A program made the translations under genes and the position numbers. The notes under the pieces were generated by a model. That model had not been told where the DNA came from, searched no databases, and was given only the letters and a program-made list of their open reading frames with translations. This document shows, one piece after another, positions 60,101 to 64,000 of a stretch of DNA of 64,000 nt (positions are counted from its first letter, which is position 1; the number at the start of each line of letters is the position of its first letter). Source of the stretch: CAYNFH01 sp964396385 (GTDB taxonomy: Bacteria > Armatimonadota > Chthonomonadetes > Chthonomonadales > CAJBBX01); assembly GCA_964396385.1 (NCBI GenBank), contig CAYNFH010000003.1, positions 13,946 through 77,945 of the forward strand, given 5' to 3'.

Positions 60101-60233
60101 GGCGCATTCGGCCGAGGCGGCCAAGGGCGATACGGGCGACGCGGCCAACCAGGTGCAACTTCTGGCTACGGAGGTGTGGTCTATCCTGAAGCGGCGTCTG
60201 GAGATAGAGGGCGAGCGCCGGGGTCGGCGGTGA
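57102..60233 (+). CDS. very long disordered Arg/Pro/Ala-rich eCIS protein
   Basis: A 1043-residue protein in line with the surrounding eCIS genes. The first 100 residues (MRKEAQPAAMLKVPLSVRRT, then RFGLLERARPALDLYLSRPA) are partly helical. The next 900 are rich in Arg, Pro, Ala and Gly without a fold that I recognise. The final QLLATEVWSILKRRLEIEGE matches the C-terminal motif of the smaller eCIS protein at 56210. Long alternative open frames on the minus strand are due to GC-rich composition. Given its length and position between tube and baseplate, it might be a tape-measure substitute, a linker or a cargo. Confidence 0.65.
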   Translation: MRKEAQPAAMLKVPLSVRRTAAFGRMVAGRVGSTWSPVAARVRMLSRTSRARLAGWRLDRLASWTNPFLHGFITRGMSRFGLLERARPALDLYLSRPAIPMVSWLGVAAPQPERFEPEPFELSRSFGSPGAYTAAGAADSTRGGPVGLPIRAALPARMRPAPAPEGQAVLPRDVGVRPFAPHSVSSPQGALRHGQGAHLRTSLASQIARSHRLITRAPVRSSHVAAALKSGTNPSRPVVRAPSSRVHRSAGMASVRGGIAPPRLAAPSILRGRGLPRPVTPAGQVGSVAARTRPRQDHAAGKRILPRGQTGHPSTLAFLPLSASPTAAPDATPDGSPFRHRPQPDSADSPSLRGTEHLAEMGEIRGQSLEGAPGAALPFPEGLSRILAFVNGQVPRAAGSSGPVMENRSGGVKESGRGSEGLLRRRGELPVLGMTDRGFARSGGTGELREAKQVPPSVLPSAHRAFTRLEMASRYDRYSGGTAFKSAGGQVPRFPGITSWYVPVLSHTASHLPHGVPRNSPHGAAILDPREAGGIAPRLLKNVTQGGGGKPGQSALVSRAVAAPRVPGLHIVARAPRLTPGPAASRVTRSIGAARASGLDAPPPPRTPQKQTVAHRQGAIGPMAAVVARRYPALADRAPEHAVVRPVIRPFLAEIWAKSDGVTRAIRGPGPRRPDLRSGDGATFTPARAWESRPDPAVDGFLPLSIPSHGLWTQADVPDPVDAGWQSSAHGPAKPVTAWTIGPQPEAVRQRPTGPARSAPVRPVGTPRVMRSARGVATRPTQSPAPAASRSARSRSAIPDLRSRLSPALARLVTSRAQRGGHADPAVAPVFSSPLMAAGGGRTVGLPAQLSAHILGPPRRLPKIGESPKPTGASLPIARGPTRPQPFPDLVTGESAPATRPIGRRDRANVMLVDSLKPAHSLPAMAERLPMAPVGAARPTGAKSAGTTGETVARTPGISARAAAPALWMPTLPALSRARQKAIPVVQREASESPAPTGSKAHSAEAAKGDTGDAANQVQLLATEVWSILKRRLEIEGERRGRR

Positions 60234-60272
60234 TTGCGGCTCTGCGGCGCTTCCTGGCACGGAGAACGAGAC

Positions 60273-60920
60273 ATGGGACTTACGAAAGCTACCATCACAA
60301 ACCTGGAAACGAACGAGCAGATTTCGTGCAAGTTCAACCCCACCGAGTACACGATTAACAAGGAGAACTCCTGGAAGAGCAAGCCGGTGGTGGGAAAGAA
60401 CGTGCCCAAGCTGGAGTTCACGGGCGGTGGCGCGCAGATACTGACCATGGAGCTCTTCTTCGACGCCCACGAGGATAAGGGCGATGTCCGCGTCGATGTG
60501 AAGAAGCTGATGGCGCTCACCCTCATCCACCCGAAGCCGAAGAACGACAAGACCAAGCGCTCGCGGCCACCCCTATGCATCTTCCAGTGGGGACCCAACT
60601 GGGAGTTCAAGGCGGCCGTCACCAAGCTTTCGGTCAAGTACACGCTCTTCCATCAAGACGGCACGCCTGTCAGGGCGACGGCCAACATTACCTTCCAGGA
60701 GGCGGAGGACGAGAAGGAGCAGAAGAAGACCAACCCCACCTCCTACTCGGAGCCCGGCCGCAAGCGTAGGGAGGTCCGGCCGCACGATACCCTGGCGCTG
60801 ATCGCCTTTGAGGAGTTCGGCGACCCCACCTTGTGGCGGCAGATCGCCGATGAGAACCGGCTGGACGACCCCCTCTCGCTGCATGCCGGCCAGATCATCT
60901 CTATCCCGCCGCGCGCGTAA
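60273..60920 (+). CDS. eCIS LysM tube-cap/baseplate protein (Pvc7-like)
   Basis: A 215-residue protein. The CIS tube domain starts at MGLTKATITNLETNEQISCK and includes FNPTEYTINKENSWKSKPVV and LTMELFFDAHEDKGDVRVDV. A LysM domain ends the protein: VRPHDTLALIAFEEFGDPTL followed by WRQIADENRLDDPLSLHAGQ. Such proteins connect the tube to the spike complex (Pvc7/T4 gp53-type). It starts at ATG 60273, 39 bases after the long disordered protein. The spike gene follows after 13 bases. Confidence 0.93.
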   Translation: MGLTKATITNLETNEQISCKFNPTEYTINKENSWKSKPVVGKNVPKLEFTGGGAQILTMELFFDAHEDKGDVRVDVKKLMALTLIHPKPKNDKTKRSRPPLCIFQWGPNWEFKAAVTKLSVKYTLFHQDGTPVRATANITFQEAEDEKEQKKTNPTSYSEPGRKRREVRPHDTLALIAFEEFGDPTLWRQIADENRLDDPLSLHAGQIISIPPRA

Positions 60921-60933
60921 CCGTGGAATACCC

Positions 60934-62706
60934 ATGGCTCAAGAACCGCACGTACCGCAATTCAACCTGAAGATAAACGGGCAGCAAGCGCCTAAAGAGG
61001 TGATGGACCAGATGCTCGACTGTACGGTCGAGAACAGCCTCCACCTGCCCGACATGTGCACCGTCCGCATCCACGACGCTGGCTTTAAGTGGCTGGACGA
61101 GCAGGTCTTCCGCGAGGGTAAGAAGATGGAGGTGGAGGGAAGTGAAGGCGAGTCCGCGCCGCTAGCCTCCCTATTCAAGGGGGAGATCACGGGGCTGGAG
61201 CTGGACCTGGCCGGGCACGGCGTCCCCACGCTGGTGGTGCGCTGCTTCGACCGCGCACACCGCCTCCACCGAGGGCGGATGAGCCGCTCCTTCGTGCAGG
61301 TCACCGACACGGACATCGTGCGGAAGGTGGGCGAGGAAGCCGGATTCAGCGTCGAGGCAGATGGGGCGACCGAAGTGTACGACTGGGTGATGCAGAACAA
61401 CCAGACGAACTGGGAGTTTCTCACGGACCGCGCGCGGCGGATCGGCTACCGCCTCTACGTGAAGGACGCCGACAAGCTGTGCTTCAAGAAGGTGCAGGAG
61501 CCTACCGGCGACACTATCCAGCTCGATTGGGGCAAGAACCTCCGCTCCTTCCGTCCGCGCACGTCCGCATCGCCCCAGGTAGATGAGGTGACGGTCCGCG
61601 GATGGGACCCCGGGCGCAAGGAGCCGATCATCGGCCGGTGCACGAACGCGGCGGGGACGCCGGACGTGGGCGAGGATCGTCGGGGCGGAGAGGTCGGACA
61701 CAAAGCGTTCGGAGCGGCGCGGATGGTGCTGGTGGACCAGCCTATCCAGACGCAGAATGAGGCCGATAACCTGGCGCGATCCATCTGCGATTCTATCGGC
61801 AACAGCTTCCTGGAGGCGGAGGGGCTCTGCTACGCGGTACCCGGGCTGATGCCGGGGAAGGTGGTGGAGATCAAGAACATCGGCCGGAGGTTCAGCGGCA
61901 AGTACTACGTGACCGCTACGACCCACACCTATACGCCGGGAGAGGGCTACTCCACGCTCTTCGCCGTGAGCGGCAAGCAGCCGGGCACGCTGCTCTCGCT
62001 GCTGGACGGCGAGGACGCCGCGGCGCGGATGAAGCTGGGGGGCAATATCGTCATCGGCGTGGTAACCAACAACCAGGATCCGGAGGACCGCGGGCGGGTC
62101 AAGGTCCGGTACCCTTGGCTCTGCGACCAGGACGAGAGCTACTGGGTGCGCGTGGCGGCACCCATGGCCGGTGCGGGTCGCGGCTTCTACTACATTCCCG
62201 AGGTGGACGACGAGGTGCTGGTGGCGTTTGAGCACGGCGACATCCACCGCCCGTACATCCTGGGCGCCCTCTGGAACGGTAAGGACCGGGTGATCGAGGG
62301 CAACAGCAAGGCCGTGCAGGGCGGCAAGGTCAACCGGCGCACCATCAAGACGCGCATCGGCCACACGGTCCTCTTCGACGACAGCGGCGGCAAGGGTGAG
62401 ATGAGCCTGACCACCGCCAACGAGCACGTCCTAACGCTGGACGACGCCAACGAGAACATCACGGTCCGCACCAAGAGCGGCCACACGGTGCTGCTGGACG
62501 ACAAGGGCGGCAAGATTGTGGTGATGGATAAGACCAAGTCCAACAAGCTCACCATCGATTCCGGGGCTATGTCCATCTCGCTGGAGTGCGTGGGGAACTT
62601 CAGCGTTCAGGCCAAGGGCAAGGTGAGCATTCAGGGCATGGCCGGGATGGACCTCACGACCCCTGCCGTGATGACGGTGCAGGGCTCGATGGTGAAGATC
62701 AATTGA
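60934..62706 (+). CDS. eCIS spike/hub protein (VgrG/gp27-gp5-like, Pvc8)
   Basis: A 590-residue hub-spike protein. The N-terminal half is gp27-like (VPQFNLKINGQQAPKEVMDQ, LVVRCFDRAHRLHRGRMSRS). The OB-fold gp5-like region includes IVIGVVTNNQDPEDRGRVKV and RYPWLCDQDESYWVRVAAPM, then VLVAFEHGDIHRPYILGALW. The C-terminal third is the repetitive beta-helix (GHTVLFDDSGGKGEMSLTTA; GHTVLLDDKGGKIVVMD). The trimer forms the needle under the tube. Start ATG 60934 lies 13 bases after the LysM gene. The PAAR tip gene follows after ten bases. Confidence 0.95.
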   Translation: MAQEPHVPQFNLKINGQQAPKEVMDQMLDCTVENSLHLPDMCTVRIHDAGFKWLDEQVFREGKKMEVEGSEGESAPLASLFKGEITGLELDLAGHGVPTLVVRCFDRAHRLHRGRMSRSFVQVTDTDIVRKVGEEAGFSVEADGATEVYDWVMQNNQTNWEFLTDRARRIGYRLYVKDADKLCFKKVQEPTGDTIQLDWGKNLRSFRPRTSASPQVDEVTVRGWDPGRKEPIIGRCTNAAGTPDVGEDRRGGEVGHKAFGAARMVLVDQPIQTQNEADNLARSICDSIGNSFLEAEGLCYAVPGLMPGKVVEIKNIGRRFSGKYYVTATTHTYTPGEGYSTLFAVSGKQPGTLLSLLDGEDAAARMKLGGNIVIGVVTNNQDPEDRGRVKVRYPWLCDQDESYWVRVAAPMAGAGRGFYYIPEVDDEVLVAFEHGDIHRPYILGALWNGKDRVIEGNSKAVQGGKVNRRTIKTRIGHTVLFDDSGGKGEMSLTTANEHVLTLDDANENITVRTKSGHTVLLDDKGGKIVVMDKTKSNKLTIDSGAMSISLECVGNFSVQAKGKVSIQGMAGMDLTTPAVMTVQGSMVKIN

Positions 62707-62716
62707 GGGAGATGAA

Positions 62717-63202
62717 ATGCCTACCGGGCCGGCCGCGCGACTGGCCGACATAACGGCACATGGCACGCCGCTCGTACCAGGGCCTGGGAGCCCGAACGTT
62801 CTGATCGGGGGCATGCCGGCCTGGCGGGGCATGTCGGCCGCCGCCGTCGCCGCGCTGATGGCCGCTGTGAAGGAGGGGGCGGAGAACATCGCCAAGGCGA
62901 GCGCCGCGAACGCCGCGGCCGCGGGAACGCCAGCCGGACCGGCGGCGCAGGCGAACCTTGCCAAGACGGCGGCGGACGCGGTGGCGAAGGTGGCCGCGCT
63001 GCTCGCCACTTCGGGCGCGGACATCATCGCCTGTCCCATGGTGACGGTGCTCATACCGCATGGGCCGGGAGTGGACATTACTCCGAGCCAGACGGTGCTG
63101 ATCAACGGAATGGGGGCGGGCCGCGTCACGGACGTGATTCAGGAAGCTACTATGGTCAACTCAATCGCGGTGGGGCTGCCGACGGTGATCATTGGCGGAT
63201 AG
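62717..63202 (+). CDS. eCIS PAAR-type spike tip protein with Ala-rich insert
   Basis: A 161-residue protein (Pvc10-like tip). PAAR motifs are present at both ends: GTPLVPGPGSPNVLIGGMPA and CPMVTVLIPHGPGVDITPSQ, then VLINGMGAGRVTDVIQEATM. Between them, about 50 residues (VAALMAAVKEGAENIAKASA and on) are an Ala-rich helical insert. The protein sharpens the spike trimer. The insert could carry or hide cargo or sit on the side of the tip. It follows the spike gene by ten bases. Confidence 0.9.
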   Translation: MPTGPAARLADITAHGTPLVPGPGSPNVLIGGMPAWRGMSAAAVAALMAAVKEGAENIAKASAANAAAAGTPAGPAAQANLAKTAADAVAKVAALLATSGADIIACPMVTVLIPHGPGVDITPSQTVLINGMGAGRVTDVIQEATMVNSIAVGLPTVIIGG

Positions 63203-63647
63203 CGCCCGGGTGACAGACGGAACGAGAGGGTTGGGACGCGTGCCACACGCAACGAGAGATTTCCTGGGGAGCGGATGGAAGTTTCCCCCGCGGCTGGACG
63301 TGCGGGGGCAGATCGAGCTCGCTCACCAGGAGCAGGACGTCGAAGAGGCGATCTGGATCATCCTGATGACCCACCGCGGAGAACGGGTGATGCGGCCGGA
63401 GTTTGGGTGCGACCTGCACACGCTGGTGTTCGCGCCGAACGACGCCGGCACGGCAGGTCTGGCGCGCCGGTACGTTCAGGAGGCGCTGGCCCGCTGGGAG
63501 CCGCGCATCGACGTAACGGAGGTGCGCGCAGCCCCGGACCACGACAACCCGGCGCGCCTGCTGATAGAGATCGAATACACGATCCTGGCGACCAACTCGG
63601 AGCGCAACCTTGTCTTTCCGTTCTATGTGATACCCGGCGAAGAGTAG
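63192..63647 (+). CDS. eCIS baseplate wedge protein (gp25-like, Pvc9)
   Basis: A 151-residue protein of the gp25 lysozyme-like wedge family: WKFPPRLDVRGQIELAHQEQ, WIILMTHRGERVMRPEFGCD and LHTLVFAPNDAGTAGLARRY. It forms the baseplate ring that triggers sheath contraction. TTG 63192 overlaps the PAAR gene; GTG 63210 is an alternative start. Both precede the conserved region. The next wedge gene begins eight bases after its stop. Confidence 0.92.
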   Translation: MADSARVTDGTRGLGRVPHATRDFLGSGWKFPPRLDVRGQIELAHQEQDVEEAIWIILMTHRGERVMRPEFGCDLHTLVFAPNDAGTAGLARRYVQEALARWEPRIDVTEVRAAPDHDNPARLLIEIEYTILATNSERNLVFPFYVIPGEE

Positions 63648-63654
63648 AGGGACC

Positions 63655-64000
63655 ATGTCACTGCCATCACCCAATCTGGACGACCGCAAGTTCCAGGACA
63701 TCGTGGACGACGTCAAGAGGCAGATCGCGTTGCGCTGCCCGGAATGGACGGACCACAACGTCTCGGACCCCGGCGTGACGCTCATCGAGCTGTTCGCCTG
63801 GATGACCGAGATGATGATGTACCGGATGAACCAGGTGCCGGAGAAGAACTACCTCAAGTTCCTGGAGATGCTGGGCGTCTCGCTCCAACCGCCGGCGCCA
63901 GCCCGCGTGGACCTGCGCTTCCGGCTCTCCCGGCCCATTGAGGACGTCGACGGCGAAGAGGCCTACGAAACCACCCTGTCCGCGCGCGATACGGTGGCGG
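63655..64000 (+). CDS. eCIS baseplate J-like wedge protein, incomplete at window edge
   Basis: The first 115 residues of a baseplate protein (Pvc11/gpJ-like): DRKFQDIVDDVKRQIALRCP, EWTDHNVSDPGVTLIELFAW, MTEMMMYRMNQVPEKNYLKF. The combination of VSDPGVTLIELFAW and the M-rich helix is typical of eCIS gpJ-like proteins, which are usually several hundred residues long. The start is ATG 63655 with AGAGGGACC before it. The rest lies beyond the window. Confidence 0.93.
   Translation, partial: MSLPSPNLDDRKFQDIVDDVKRQIALRCPEWTDHNVSDPGVTLIELFAWMTEMMMYRMNQVPEKNYLKFLEMLGVSLQPPAPARVDLRFRLSRPIEDVDGEEAYETTLSARDTVA

Overview
This is about 64 kb of GC-rich bacterial chromosome, densely coding on both strands. 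I see no rRNA, tRNA, CRISPR array or complete insertion sequence. The mix of genes (cytochrome bd oxidase, glutamine-dependent NAD synthetase, DUF6785-type membrane protein, stalk-domain secreted proteins, DUF4382 lipoprotein, SARP regulator, caspase-like proteases) suggests a free-living environmental bacterium. Armatimonadota or a neighbouring Terrabacteria lineage is my guess, by inference only; no phylogenetic marker in the window settles it.

Layout. 1-4.6 kb: a c-type cytochrome-like gene broken by one stop codon, a VapBC toxin-antitoxin pair, nadE and a small Tyr/Asp/Arg-rich secreted protein. 4.6-7.1 kb: cydAB. 7.3-10.1 kb: a regulator joining a LuxR-type HTH, a membrane segment and a beta-propeller, followed by a secreted Kelch propeller. 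10.2-18.3 kb: a decayed pRiA4b-ORF3/LexA-like gene and its SH3-like neighbour, a NagB-like protein, an Ig-like secreted protein, a structured-RNA candidate, a BlaI-like repressor, an intact HigBA beside the remains of another toxin pair, and a DUF4382 lipoprotein. 18.5-23.6 kb: a DUF6785 membrane protein, two aldo/keto reductases, an orphan antitoxin and a candidate ADP-ribosyltransferase toxin-antitoxin pair. 23.8-26.8 kb: a second HTH-membrane-propeller regulator followed by a secreted RCC1 propeller, repeating the arrangement at 7.3 kb. 27-37 kb: a hydroxyacid dehydrogenase, a histidine kinase, a redoxin/DUF1573/acetyltransferase operon, an FmdB protein and a SARP-NB-ARC-TPR regulator. 37.4-43.3 kb: a leftward operon of caspase-like protein, NlpC/P60-LysM protein, caspase-like protein lacking its catalytic His, and a stalk-domain protein.

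43.5-64 kb: a rightward extracellular contractile injection system (eCIS) operon that runs off the right edge. In order it holds a DUF4255 protein with Ig-like domains, sheath, tube, tail-assembly chaperone, DUF6760 protein, DUF4255 terminator protein, AAA+ ATPase, three proteins with a DUF4157 signature, a small protein, a second tube, a very long disordered protein, a LysM tube-cap protein, spike hub, PAAR tip, gp25 wedge and gpJ wedge. The particle genes should build a contractile sheath-tube machine. The DUF4157 proteins are the probable cargo, and one ends in a deaminase-like toxin domain.

Non-coding features also stand out. One is a family of perfect palindromes with AATTTG-type ends and variable cores in two gene-free stretches, which also share a 19-bp exact repeat in opposite orientation. 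Another is a set of 7-9 bp tandem repeats, mostly with a different unit at each site and often arranged as inverted repeats. Together with several truncated toxin genes they point to an actively rearranging accessory region.
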